A stretch of DNA of 64,000 bases, taken from the NCBI GenBank assembly GCA_051155755.1, contig DAXETY010000044.1, positions 1-64,000 of the forward strand, read 5' to 3'. Source of the stretch: DAXETY01 sp051155755. Its GTDB lineage: Bacteria; Desulfobacterota; Desulfobacteria; Desulfobacterales; SG8-13. Position 1 is the first letter of the stretch. Each line of letters starts with the position of its first letter. The translations under genes and the position numbers were made by a program. The notes beneath the pieces are model-generated. The model was not told where the DNA came from. It saw only the letters and a program-made list of their open reading frames with translations, and searched no databases. This document shows, piece after piece, positions 1-8,227 of this stretch.

Positions 1-1338
1 TTGTGCGCCCAGGGCCGGATTTGCGAACGCTGAGAACCTGTGGAGGAAAACCAGCGGAATCCTGTCGGTGGGGCCATTGCGCTGCTTGGACACAATAATT
101 TCGGCCCTGCCCCGGCAGGCGGATTTTTCTTCCGGCTTCCGGAACACCTCTTCTCGGTGGATGAACGCCACGACGTCGGCATCCTGCTCCAGGGCTCCGG
201 ATTCGCGCAGGTCGGACAGCCGGGGGCGCTTGTCATCCCGGTTTTCCAATTGCCGGTTCAACTGCGACAGGGCGACCACGGGCACATCGAGTTCCTTTGC
301 CAACGCTTTCAATCCACGCGAAATCTCCGAAATTTCCAGATCCCGTCTTTCGTGGCGTCCCGGCATTTTCATCAATTGAATGTAATCGATGACGACCAGG
401 CCGATTTTCTCATTTTTTTTCAGCCGGCGTGCTTTGGCTCTGAGATTCAGAATGCCGGTATCCGGGGAATCGTCAATAAAAAGGGGGGCTTTTTCCAGAA
501 CAGCTCCGGCAAGGTGCAGCGTCTCCAATTCTGCCGGGGACAGGTAGCCATCCCGCAGTTTTTCGGAATTTACGCGGGCTTCGGCCGAGAGCAGTCGCAT
601 CGCCAGTTGTTGCCGCGACATTTCCAGAGAAAAAATCAGCACCGGGATTTCTGATTCCACGGCGGCATTGCGGGCAATGTTCAGGGCAAAGGCGGTCTTG
701 CCCATGCTCGGTCTGGCGGCCAGGATGATCAGATCGGATTTCTGAAATCCGCCGGTGAGTGCGTCCAGCATCCCGAAGCCGGTGGGAACTCCGGAGCGGG
801 TTCCTCGATTGCGCTGACGCAGATCAATGGTGTCGAAGCATTCTTCCAGCAAATCGCATACCTGAACCACGGTCGAGCGCATTCGTTTATCTGAAATCTG
901 AAAAACGCTGTTTTCTAGTTCGTCCACCAATTCTTCGACGGGACCGCCGCAGTTCAGGCATTTGCCGATCATTTCGTGGCCCCGGTGAATCAAGGCCCGT
1001 AAGATGGCCGAATCCCGGATCATTTTCGCATAGGACATTGCATGCTGGGCCATGGGAGTGTAATCCACGATGGACGCCAGGTAAGCGGCGCCGCCGGCGG
1101 TATCGAGCGCTCCGTTGTGTTTCAACTGATTGGTCACGGTAACCAGGTCCACGGGCTGGTCGGTTTCGATCAAGGCGATAACCGCTTCGTAAATCTTGCG
1201 GTGGGCGGTGCTGTAAAAGTCGTCGGCTGCCAGCATCTCCACGACATCGGGCAACAAACCGTTATCGATGAGAATGGAACTGATCAGGGATTTTTCGGCT
1301 TCGAGATTTCGGGGTGGTGATTGATGCAATTGCGGCAC
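1..1338 (-). CDS. dnaB: Replicative DNA helicase DnaB (C-terminus at window edge)
   Basis: Hexameric 5'-3' helicase that unwinds DNA at the replication fork and recruits primase. Read on the minus strand, the protein begins VPQLHQSPPRNLEAEKSL, matching the DnaB N-terminal domain. It has the Walker A stretch ARPSMGKTAFALNIA (about positions 660-710) and ends at the edge with FANPALGAQ, typical of the last residues of DnaB, so only a few codons should be missing. The start is GTG at 1338 with GGGAGG eight bases upstream. About 446 codons are visible, close to the full family length, and no intein interrupts the ATPase domain. The XRE/ImmA pair lies upstream on the same strand, about 150 bp away. 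Confidence 0.93.
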   Translation of the reverse strand, partial: MPQLHQSPPRNLEAEKSLISSILIDNGLLPDVVEMLAADDFYSTAHRKIYEAVIALIETDQPVDLVTVTNQLKHNGALDTAGGAAYLASIVDYTPMAQHAMSYAKMIRDSAILRALIHRGHEMIGKCLNCGGPVEELVDELENSVFQISDKRMRSTVVQVCDLLEECFDTIDLRQRNRGTRSGVPTGFGMLDALTGGFQKSDLIILAARPSMGKTAFALNIARNAAVESEIPVLIFSLEMSRQQLAMRLLSAEARVNSEKLRDGYLSPAELETLHLAGAVLEKAPLFIDDSPDTGILNLRAKARRLKKNEKIGLVVIDYIQLMKMPGRHERRDLEISEISRGLKALAKELDVPVVALSQLNRQLENRDDKRPRLSDLRESGALEQDADVVAFIHREEVFRKPEEKSACRGRAEIIVSKQRNGPTDRIPLVFLHRFSAFANPALGAQ

Positions 1339-1488
1339 TTTTCGAACCTCCCGATCCCGGCTTGGAATGTGGGCAACGGTCTTGTTATCACTATGTTGAT
1401 CCGGCCGACCTGGAAAACGGAACTGCGGGTTTCCGAAAACAAAACGTTCGAATTTATCGAACAGTGCGTGCAAAAAAAAATCGGTTTG

Positions 1489-2178
1489 TTAAACGGAAAT
1501 CGGCTCCCAAGCCAGCGGGCAGGCGGTTTCGTTGATTACCATGCCGAGTTCCTGAAGACGAATGATGATCGAGTGCTTGGATACATTGCTCAGGCGGCCG
1601 GCCTGCTGCACGGCGGACGCGATGTAGGGCCAGTTCCGGACACAGGGTTCGCGGTATAGCGGGCCCGAGCAACTGCTGTCAACCCGGTTCAATACCAGCG
1701 GGGTTGTTCCGATGGCCGTCTCGTAAGCCGTCCGCATCCAATCTTCAGGCATCAGAAGGCAGGCTGCAAAATAATCCGCCTGCCACTCGATGGGTTTTTT
1801 ACCGTCTGCGGCCCGGCAAAAGATTGCACCGCTTTCCGCCTCGAAGCGATGGGCCGCGTCAACCAGGTGACGGTGCAATATCCAATGGCCGATCTCATGT
1901 GCCAGGGTAAAGTTGAGCCTTCCCTCGCATCGGCTTTCCAGTAAGCGATCACTGGCAAGGATCGTGCGCCGATTGACAAGCATGGCTCCCAGGATTCCGT
2001 CCATGCCGTATGTCTCTTTGAAATCGACATATCCGAGCTGCAAATCGAAATGCTGCTCGATAATGGCCTCTACAGGAATCGGCGGACGGATGCGGCAGCC
2101 GAATGTCCGGCAGCACGAATCGATGACCGTTGCGGCCAGCGCCTCGATGTCGCTTTTCGGCAGCCATGGAACCTTCAT
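1489..2178 (-). CDS. ImmA/IrrE-family metallopeptidase
   Basis: Predicted zinc peptidase of the ImmA/IrrE (M78) family; relatives cleave or inactivate a partner XRE-type repressor in response to a signal. The HExxH motif is seen in LAHEIGHWILH, and the following EWQADYFAACLLMP supplies the downstream acidic and Asp region typical of the family. About 229 residues, no signal peptide, so cytoplasmic. I chose ATG at 2178 because it overlaps the stop of the upstream regulator as ATGA and has GGAG just upstream; a longer in-frame reading begins at 2241. Coupling to the HTH gene suggests the two act together, as repressor and anti-repressor or as an XRE/ImmA stress module. The substrate is not shown by the sequence. 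Confidence 0.85.
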   Translation of the reverse strand: MKVPWLPKSDIEALAATVIDSCCRTFGCRIRPPIPVEAIIEQHFDLQLGYVDFKETYGMDGILGAMLVNRRTILASDRLLESRCEGRLNFTLAHEIGHWILHRHLVDAAHRFEAESGAIFCRAADGKKPIEWQADYFAACLLMPEDWMRTAYETAIGTTPLVLNRVDSSCSGPLYREPCVRNWPYIASAVQQAGRLSNVSKHSIIIRLQELGMVINETACPLAWEPISV

Positions 2179-2552
2179 CGGTCTCCATCCTTTTTGGTTC
2201 CAAGTCGGGAAATCCTGGCCAGCTGGATCAGTCGTTGCCAATCTTCGCCGTCGAATTGATGATCTCTGGCAAGACGAAGAAAATCAGCAGCTTCCGGTTG
2301 ACGGGCCATGTATTCGGCCAAGTCCGGGGCCACTTTGCGGGCCGCGGCCAGCAACAGGGTTGGATCGATCTGCAACGCTTGTGCAATTCGAACAATCACC
2401 GCCTCGGAGGGTGGCGGCACGTTGTCGAGTTCGACGTCGCTCAAATAACCCGGTGAGCGGCCGATTCGCCGGGCCAGTTCCCGCAGTCCCAATCCGGCCT
2501 CGAGTCGCATTCTGCGCAGCCGCTGTCCGAATGAGGCATGTGAATGAACCAT
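2175..2552 (-). CDS. XRE-family helix-turn-helix regulator
   Basis: Small DNA-binding regulator of 125 residues. The N-terminal half reads FGQRLRRMRLEAGLGLRELA followed by RRIGRSPGYLSDVE, a typical lambda-repressor-like HTH (about residues 8-65). The C-terminal part (AADFLRLARDHQFDGEDWQRL) is helical and matches the tail seen in many XRE proteins paired with ImmA peptidases. It is translationally coupled to the peptidase gene through a 4-bp ATGA overlap. It probably controls its own promoter in the 2553-3027 gap and may be the substrate of the peptidase. Other targets cannot be read from the sequence. Confidence 0.85.
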   Translation of the reverse strand: MVHSHASFGQRLRRMRLEAGLGLRELARRIGRSPGYLSDVELDNVPPPSEAVIVRIAQALQIDPTLLLAAARKVAPDLAEYMARQPEAADFLRLARDHQFDGEDWQRLIQLARISRLGTKKDGDR

Positions 2553-3027
2553 GTGTTCTTTTTAATCGAACAACTGGGTCCTGTCAATCCTTTTCCGAAT
2601 CCTTTCGGCACGGAACCGTTGACCGGCACCGGAGAAGGAAACGAACTTCAGCCCAACGGGTCCCCGAGCGCACGACTTCCCGATTATACCAGACGCAAAA
2701 TGATCTTTGACCCGGTGTGTATGCATTTCCATTCACCTGCGAACACCGGTCCCTTGGGGTAAAGTGCCGGTCAGGGACAAACTCTTCCCTGGCAATGTAT
2801 GAAATTTCCTGCGGTAAATTCAGTCCAGCAACGGTCCTGTTTTTCAACCAATTGTTATTATTATTTAAATGAATATATAGGGGCTTTGGCATTGATTTTG
2901 TACTCATATACCTGTTGGCCCATTCGGGGTTCCAAATGGTTGACAGAGAGGATTGCGTGCGCAGCCAGCATGCTTTGGGAGGGGAGCCACGTCGAATTTT
3001 TTTCCAATATTGCCAGAGGAGGTTGTT
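2553..3027. other. Divergent intergenic region
   Basis: This gap separates the minus-strand XRE gene from the plus-strand exported-protein gene and must hold both promoters. The stretch around 2850-2910 is AT-rich. At 2887-2902 TGGCATTGATTTTGTA resembles a sigma-54 -24/-12 element but has GT instead of GC at -12, so I do not call it. An open minus-strand frame here has no convincing protein character. No RNA gene seen. Confidence 0.4.
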
Positions 3028-3498
3028 ATGATTCAAAAACCGGTTATCGCCCTGTTCGGAGGCATTGTCATGTTCTGGGTGCTATTGGGAGCTGTGCGTG
3101 TAGACGCGGCGCCGCCGGCCGATGCCATCAAGCAGGTCATCGACTATTATTACAATGGGCAAAACGAGGGTCCGACCCTGGTGGATGCCAAAATCTGCAA
3201 GACCGTACACGATCTGCAGTGCAAGACGGAAATCGGAGACGGACCTGTACCCAAGGGAGATACGATCAACCTGTGGATGCAATTTTTTGTTCCCAATGAT
3301 GCCGTCTACGACGACATTATGGTCGAGTACGCCCATGAGGGGGTGCCCCGAAGCCTGACGCCATACACCATCAAGGGATCGATTCGATATCGGGTCGTGG
3401 ATCAGCACAAATTAAACAAGCCCGGCACCTGGAAAATCACGGTCAAGAAGGGCACGACGAACCTGAAAACCTTCAACCTGGAAGTTTCCGAGAAATAA
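3028..3498 (+). CDS. Exported hypothetical protein
   Basis: 156-residue protein of unknown function. It starts at ATG 3028 behind a strong ribosome site (GAGGAGG, about 3015-3022). Residues 1-27 form a clear signal peptide (ALFGGIVMFWVLLGAVRVDA, cleavage near AAP). The mature part contains two cysteines (AKICKTVHDLQCKT) that could form a disulfide. It ends in a segment rich in alternating polar and hydrophobic residues (GTWKITVKKGTTNLKTFNLEV) that looks like an immunoglobulin-like beta-sandwich edge. The fold statement is inference. I do not recognise a named family. Confidence 0.7.
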   Translation: MIQKPVIALFGGIVMFWVLLGAVRVDAAPPADAIKQVIDYYYNGQNEGPTLVDAKICKTVHDLQCKTEIGDGPVPKGDTINLWMQFFVPNDAVYDDIMVEYAHEGVPRSLTPYTIKGSIRYRVVDQHKLNKPGTWKITVKKGTTNLKTFNLEVSEK

Positions 3499-3602
3499 CG
3501 GACGGAAAATACTGTGCAAATCGCACATTTCACCGGTTGCGATGGCGGAGAAGCGCATGCAGCCCCGGCGATGGATCACCGACAACAAACACCGCTTCGG
3601 TT

Positions 3603-4097
3603 TTAGAAAGACCAGAGGATTCCAAAGCGCACATCGACACCGAAGTCCATGGATTGTCGGCCGGCGGTTGCAAGCGGCTCTTCATAAATGAGGGATAAAC
3701 CGGGTCCAATGCCGCCGTAAAGCCGAAAGCGGCCCTTTGGATGTCGGGCACTGTTCTCCAGGGGCACAAGCAGAATCAGTAGTGAAGAGATCTGAACATC
3801 TTCCGGACCGAAACCAAGATTTCCAAAATCGGAGGGTAATTCAGAAGGACCGTCCACCAGTGCGAAACGTAGATTGGATCCGTTTTTTTTCCAGAAATTG
3901 AAACCGTATTCAATATCGAGCAATGGAGCGTCCGGCTCACCGGACCACTCAAAGCCCCGAAATTCGTCAAAGGATTCTTCTTCGAATCGTTGCAGATCGA
4001 TCGGCGGATGCCGACTGACATCCGCAGCAACCGGGTTGCATACCAGGATGGACAGCGTCAGCAAAATCACAGGGAACAATGCCGGAACTGAGCTCAT
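3603..4097 (-). CDS. Putative outer-membrane beta-barrel protein
   Basis: 164-residue exported protein. Residues 1-25 (PALFPVILLTLSILVCNPVAA) are a signal peptide. The C-terminal half shows barrel-like strands (GRFRLYGGIGPGLSLIY, then MDFGVDVRFGILWSF) and ends in phenylalanine, the classical BAM recognition end of outer-membrane barrels. The acidic N-terminal half resembles the first strands of small OmpW/PagL-size barrels, but I cannot assign a family. It is monocistronic and convergent with the preceding exported gene. Confidence 0.6.
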   Translation of the reverse strand: MSSVPALFPVILLTLSILVCNPVAADVSRHPPIDLQRFEEESFDEFRGFEWSGEPDAPLLDIEYGFNFWKKNGSNLRFALVDGPSELPSDFGNLGFGPEDVQISSLLILLVPLENSARHPKGRFRLYGGIGPGLSLIYEEPLATAGRQSMDFGVDVRFGILWSF

Positions 4098-4492
4098 GGG
4101 CTGCCTTCATCGATTTGCGTCTCCTCGAACTGGGCTTGGTTTTGTTTCGGATCCCGGTGCGTGATGTTGGATGTTTTCGATTTATGCAACATCTATACCT
4201 GCATATTTACAAGCTCATAAACTTGTTATTCGCCGGTTTTGGACCGTATTCTGACAAAACCCGTCTCCAGCAGGTGTCGAAAATTGGCATCGTGACAGTC
4301 GATAACCGGTGTCCAAATGCGGAGAGGGGATGGAGGTTGACTGGAATTTTTGGCAAGGGCCGGTTGTTTTCGCCGTGAACCGCATTATTATCTGTCAACT
4401 GTAGCCGCAAAGATCAATTATATGGGTTGGTTAAAAATGGTTACATCAATCGTTGCTCCCATCCTTTCATCTATCGAATTCAGGGACTCGGT
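4098..4492. other. Intergenic region, no gene seen
   Basis: Divergent gap between the barrel-like gene and the small plus-strand gene at 4493. The open frames here are short and have no protein-like composition. It must hold both promoters, but I cannot point to convincing -35/-10 boxes. Confidence 0.35.
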
Positions 4493-4756
4493 ATGAGAAA
4501 CGAATTTCAAGAAAAAAACAAGATCATCAACTTCAATTACGGCAACAACAACAATCCGGATCCGAAACGGTTCAAGATTTATTATGACAACAAGCCTTCC
4601 AACGCCTATGAAGCCAATCACAAGATATGTTTCGTCATAAAGTCTTCGGGCCAGACGATTCGTTTGAATGAATCGGAGGCACTTGAAATGTTGATGGATC
4701 TCACCAAGGCCCTCAAGTGGAAGGTGGACCGGCTGGGGCGCGACATCGGCAGGTAA
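4493..4756 (+). CDS. Small hypothetical protein
   Basis: About 87 residues beginning MRNEFQEKNKIINFNYG, Asn-rich at the start, then a compact part (FVIKSSGQTIRLNESEALEMLMDLTKALKWKVDRLGRDIG) that looks like a strand followed by an amphipathic helix. No signal peptide or membrane segment. An upstream in-frame ATG at 4427 exists, but its extra 22 residues look non-coding. I chose 4493, although its ribosome site (CAGGGA) is weak. No known family recognised. Confidence 0.55.
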   Translation: MRNEFQEKNKIINFNYGNNNNPDPKRFKIYYDNKPSNAYEANHKICFVIKSSGQTIRLNESEALEMLMDLTKALKWKVDRLGRDIGR

Positions 4757-5179
4757 TCGGCGATTGATGTGCGAAACCGCTACGACGACCCCAAAAAATG
4801 TATTTTCGTAAAATTTGAAACACTGAGTACCGGCGGGTATTTTTTCGTGACGGCTCCCTGCAGTCCGTTCGATGCCAAAAACCAATCTATCAGTATTTGA
4901 AAGGAACGGCCGGCCTCTTGACCGGCCGTTCTTTTTGAAAATTTGAAGCGCTCATTTCGGTTTGCAATTCCTCATAAAGAACCCATCGGTGTCTTTCCAC
5001 ACAAATTCACCCGGAGATTGCCGATTTCCAAAATGACCGTGTCGACGGATCGGTTTCGAAGGACCTGCCTTGACCTGGCGTCCGGGGCGATCCTTTGCTT
5101 GACAGAAATTCTGTTTTTTGAAAAACTTATAAGGCTTTATACAAAACCATTTCATGCGCTTACCGCGTAGGGGAATTCC
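4757..5179. other. Intergenic region with an orphan-looking terminator
   Basis: About 420 bp without a credible gene. It contains the intrinsic terminator at 4904-4936, some 150 bp beyond the preceding stop codon, and two copies of a short motif related to AAAATTTGAAACGCTCA (4810 and 4938). The distance leaves room for a long 3' UTR or a small RNA ending at the terminator; neither is proven. Confidence 0.4.
4904..4936 (+). terminator. Intrinsic (rho-independent) terminator
   Basis: Perfect 10-bp stem GAACGGCCGG / CCGGCCGTTC with an 8-base loop, followed directly by five T residues on the plus strand. It ends transcription coming from the 4493 gene or from something started between 4757 and 4900. 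Confidence 0.85.
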
Positions 5180-5533
5180 TTGTCAGAGTATAATGCCATA
5201 CACGAATCCGGAGAAAGGCGCAGCGAGGAACGAACGGAATCCTTGCGGGACTGCAGTGCCGTTGTTCGCCTGAAAGGAATTCCCGTGTATCAGTTCAAGC
5301 TCAAAGATCTGTCCGGAAACGGGACCTGTTTTCTGGTAAAGGAAGAATCTTCCATTATGCGCCACCTGCAAGTCGGACAGGAAATCGAAATTCAGTTTCA
5401 CGGCATCGACGGTATCCAATCCGCAGCGGTGCATCGGTCTCAAATCATGCACATTACCCGCTCCAACCATGGCCGTTACAAGGGCCACTGCATGGTGGGA
5501 GTCCGAATCCTCGGCAGACTATCGCTTCGATAA
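5180..5533 (+). CDS. PilZ-like domain protein
   Basis: 117-residue protein with an N-terminal arginine motif (GERRSEERTES) followed by a beta-rich core (VVRLKGIPVYQFKLKDLSGNG). This is the arrangement of PilZ domains that bind cyclic di-GMP (RxxxR then [D/N]xSxxG); here KDLSGNG supplies the second motif. The start is TTG at 5180 with GGGG about six bases upstream. It is clearly paralogous to the gene at 7701 (shared YxFKLxDxSxxG, then LQVG and a C-terminal GxxKGHxxVG). mutT begins directly at its stop codon, so the two are co-transcribed. Confidence 0.7.
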   Translation: MSEYNAIHESGERRSEERTESLRDCSAVVRLKGIPVYQFKLKDLSGNGTCFLVKEESSIMRHLQVGQEIEIQFHGIDGIQSAAVHRSQIMHITRSNHGRYKGHCMVGVRILGRLSLR

Positions 5534-5953
5534 GTGGATTGGCTTTCGCACTTGAATTCGAATCCGATCATCAAAGTTACTGCGGCGATCCTGGAATGGA
5601 AGGGACAGGTCCTGATCGCCCAGCGCGGCGCCGGCGATCCACTGGCCGGTAAATGGGAATTTCCCGGCGGTAAAATCGAACCCGGAGAAACGCCGGAAGC
5701 TTGCTTGCAGCGGGAAATCAAAGAGGAATTGGACATCGAGGTTGCCGTCGGCGAGTCCCTTGGTATCAGTCGCCACGATCAACCGGACGCTGTCATCGAG
5801 TTGATCGCTTTTCGAACCACCTGGGTGGCCGGTAACATCCACACCGGCGAGCATGCCGCTTACCGCTGGGTGGCTCCGGGGGATTTGGCCCAATATGATT
5901 TTGCACCGGCAGACCTGCCATTTGTCCATCGGTTGATCTCCGCTGCAATTTGA
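5534..5953 (+). CDS. mutT: NUDIX hydrolase, MutT-like (8-oxo-dGTP diphosphatase)
   Basis: Removes oxidised nucleotides (8-oxo-dGTP to the monophosphate) and so prevents transversions. The Nudix box is complete: GGKIEPGETPEACLQREI followed by KEELDI (about residues 38-60), with the REx2EE metal ligands present. At 139 residues it is a typical stand-alone MutT, and IIKVTAAILEWKGQVLIAQR is the standard first strand pair. The GTG at 5534 abuts the TAA of the PilZ gene; a TTG at 5551 is an alternative start. Substrate specificity is inferred from overall MutT likeness. Confidence 0.85.
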   Translation: MDWLSHLNSNPIIKVTAAILEWKGQVLIAQRGAGDPLAGKWEFPGGKIEPGETPEACLQREIKEELDIEVAVGESLGISRHDQPDAVIELIAFRTTWVAGNIHTGEHAAYRWVAPGDLAQYDFAPADLPFVHRLISAAI

Positions 5954-6179
5954 CGGCCGGTGGCGGTTGACTTCGAATTGCAGTTGATTGTTGCCCAAAC
6001 CGGGTACAGCTGCGAGGTTAGTATGGAAGCGCAATGGCGCTTCTGTCTTTTCTTGCCTGGGCCGAGCGGCTCAGCAAGAAAATCCAGGCCACCCACTTTG
6101 TGGGCGGCGTTGACCGTGATTCCTGCAGGGCAATGGAACAGCGGTTGCGTCTTCAAATGCGGCCGCGGGAGGAGACAAC

Positions 6180-7088
6180 ATGGGAAGATGGCCTAAGATT
6201 CTGATTGCCTTGGTAATGGCGGCTGTGATCGGCTTTGCGCTCTACCACAACATCCAAAAATGGCACCAAAACCGGGTTACCAAAGCCATTACGCAGGAAC
6301 AGCGCATCTGGCAGGAAAAGAATGAAATGCTGGAGGAAAAAGTCGAACGCCTCCAGGAAGAGCTGGCCGAAGCACGCGGGACACCGCAGAACGAAGATCG
6401 TATCGCCGAAGCGCTGGGCCAGGAGCCGGCAGGAAACCAGTCGGACCAAACCACTTCGCAGCCGGCAGAGGACCTCGAGGCCCGAATTGCCGCCTTTTTT
6501 GCCTATCTGGATCAACAACCTTACGTCAAGGAATATCAACTGGCAGGGGGGACTTACGCCCAGTACCGGGAAGCGGTGGAAAAACTTGCACAAAATCCGC
6601 CGGCCATTGCCGGAGAAACCGATATGCTGTATCGGCTTCTGAAAAACATCGCCCACTTCTACCGCACACTCGGCAAGCAGAATGTCCGGCTCGTAAAGGA
6701 TGTATTGGTAAACGAGGAAGAGATTCTGGAAAGCGTCATGCGCACCTATTATCGATGGTTCATCAGTGGCAAAGCCACGGACATGACTCGGCCGACCGAC
6801 GAAACACTATATACGTATTCGGCTTACTTTCTAAATACAATCGGCGGCCGGAGTTATCTGTTGAGAAGGGACTCACGGGTGCGTGCATTGACGCAATACT
6901 ACTGCGTCCTGTTGATCGACCGGGCCAATGACCTCAAGCTCAACGCTTACGGCATCGACGTCCGACCGCACATCCGCAATTTGCTCCAGGATTTGCGAAA
7001 CTTGCTCGGTTTGGCCTATCGCAACGAGTACATCCGTACGCTGGAGAATCTGCAACAAAAATACGAAATGGTGGCGGCTACTCGTTGA
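6180..7088 (+). CDS. Membrane-anchored coiled-coil hypothetical protein
   Basis: 302 residues behind a very strong ribosome site (GGAGGAG, seven bases before ATG). Residues 5-25 (PKILIALVMAAVIGFALYHN) form one N-terminal transmembrane anchor. Residues 28-70 are a charged heptad-like coiled coil (QRIWQEKNEMLEEKVERLQE and on), then an acidic linker and a helical soluble domain (about 100-300). It is probably periplasmic. The last 11 bases overlap the convergent ihfA gene tail to tail. No family recognised; the architecture suggests a structural or scaffolding role. Confidence 0.65.
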   Translation: MGRWPKILIALVMAAVIGFALYHNIQKWHQNRVTKAITQEQRIWQEKNEMLEEKVERLQEELAEARGTPQNEDRIAEALGQEPAGNQSDQTTSQPAEDLEARIAAFFAYLDQQPYVKEYQLAGGTYAQYREAVEKLAQNPPAIAGETDMLYRLLKNIAHFYRTLGKQNVRLVKDVLVNEEEILESVMRTYYRWFISGKATDMTRPTDETLYTYSAYFLNTIGGRSYLLRRDSRVRALTQYYCVLLIDRANDLKLNAYGIDVRPHIRNLLQDLRNLLGLAYRNEYIRTLENLQQKYEMVAATR

Positions 7089-7359
7089 TTTTTTCCCGCA
7101 GTTTGCCCGAACATTTGAACGTCACGATCTTGCGATTTCGCAACATCATCGCATCCCCGGTGGCGGGGTTCCGGCCGCGCCGCTGATCCTTGTCTTTTAC
7201 GCAGAACTTTCCAAAACCGGATATCAGAACGTCTTCCCCGGATTCCAGCGTTCTTTTGATGATTTCGAGCAGTGTTTCGACGGATTCAGTGGATTGTTTT
7301 TTTGAAAAGCCGTTTTGCCTCGATACGGTTTCAATAATTTCGGCCTTCGTTAATGCCAT
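7078..7359 (-). CDS. ihfA: HU/IHF-family DNA-bending protein, IHF alpha-like
   Basis: 93-residue nucleoid protein. It begins ALTKAEIIETVS, as IHF alpha does, and has the DNA-binding arm signature GFGKFCVKDKDQRRGRNPAT ending in a KIVTFKCSGKLREKI tail. IHF alpha pairs with IHF beta to bend DNA sharply and often helps sigma-54 promoters, which is relevant to the sigma-54-like site at 18.9 kb. HU cannot be fully excluded. It starts at ATG 7359 behind a purine-rich GGAGCA. It converges with the coiled-coil gene with an 11-bp overlap. Confidence 0.85.
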   Translation of the reverse strand: MALTKAEIIETVSRQNGFSKKQSTESVETLLEIIKRTLESGEDVLISGFGKFCVKDKDQRRGRNPATGDAMMLRNRKIVTFKCSGKLREKINE

Positions 7360-7700
7360 TGCTCCAAGCTCCCCCTGACTTTGTTACTTGTTGCCCAATC
7401 CATCATTGTCAACCCGGTAAAAAATTATATCAGAAAATTTAGGAAGTTACAACAAATTCTCATCCACGGACCGATCCGCGTTTTCATCGAGGTCGGTTAT
7501 TGCAAAAATTCCGCCGGCACCGGTTTGCCGGTCGGTTGCCTTTCAGGTAAACACTCAAAAACAGTTGCCTTCCACGCGCTGGCGCGGTAGCATATGATTC
7601 GAAAGGTCGTGTGGTCCACACCAACTGCGCAACGAAATATCGCCGGCCGGCTAAGAACTCAAAAAACAACCGTCAACCGCACAATCGGAAACGGACAAAC
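7360..7700. other. Divergent intergenic region
   Basis: 341 bp between ihfA (minus) and the second PilZ-like gene (plus). Locally AT-rich near 7420-7460 (AAAAATTATATCAG), a reasonable promoter neighbourhood, but I see no confident boxes, RNA gene or further open frame. Confidence 0.35.
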
Positions 7701-8057
7701 ATGAGTCAAGCCCAATCCAACACAACATCAACCGATCGGAGAACCGAGCCGCGCACGACAGCCGAAGATTTTTACAGCGTGGAAATCAATCTCGGCGGCA
7801 ATTTGCCGGTCTACCGATTTAAACTGCGGGACATCTCCGATCACGGGGTTTGTATTTTACTCAAAAAACAATCACCCATATTGCCGTATTTGCAGGTCGG
7901 AGGTAGACTGGACCTGCATTTTTACTCGGATCACCGTGACGGCGTTCCCCGGCAACTCTCCACAGAAATCCGACATATCACTGAGGGAAAGCCGGGGAAC
8001 TTCAAGGGTCATGTTCTCGTTGGCCTGCAGGTCCTGGAGGGATCCAATGCCGAGTAA
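7701..8057 (+). CDS. PilZ-like domain protein (paralogue of 5180 gene)
   Basis: 118 residues starting MSQAQSNTTSTDRRTEPRTT. The RRTEPR segment and the later KLRDISDHG reproduce the two PilZ cyclic-di-GMP motifs, and the tail FKGHVLVGLQVLE mirrors the 5180 paralogue. The reading frame extends upstream to 7611, but that part looks non-coding. I chose ATG 7701, preceded by a weak purine stretch. No partner gene follows closely. A role as a small cyclic-di-GMP effector is an inference from the motifs. Confidence 0.7.
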   Translation: MSQAQSNTTSTDRRTEPRTTAEDFYSVEINLGGNLPVYRFKLRDISDHGVCILLKKQSPILPYLQVGGRLDLHFYSDHRDGVPRQLSTEIRHITEGKPGNFKGHVLVGLQVLEGSNAE

Positions 8058-8227
8058 TCTTGTGGCCGTTTTCGATTCGTTCCGGTTTGGATTGCAACGG
8101 GTTCGGAATTACCGGAACGGTGGACCTGTGCGTTCGCCGTGGTGGTCATACTCATTACCGAATGCGGCGACCGAAGTCAATCCCTAATCCGTCAAAAGTT
8201 GGAAGCATCTAAAAATATTCACACTTC

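Noticed and set aside
40..654. Long plus-strand open frames over 40-1535
   Set aside because: They lie antisense to dnaB, whose protein sequence is clearly recognisable; the plus-strand products have no protein-like features.
2887..2902. Sigma-54 promoter for the exported-protein gene
   Set aside because: The -12 element reads GT instead of the near-invariant GC; too weak to call.
2584..3036. 150-codon minus-strand frame between the XRE gene and the exported gene
   Set aside because: Low-complexity and Asn-rich in the middle, no family resemblance, and it covers the region that must hold two promoters.
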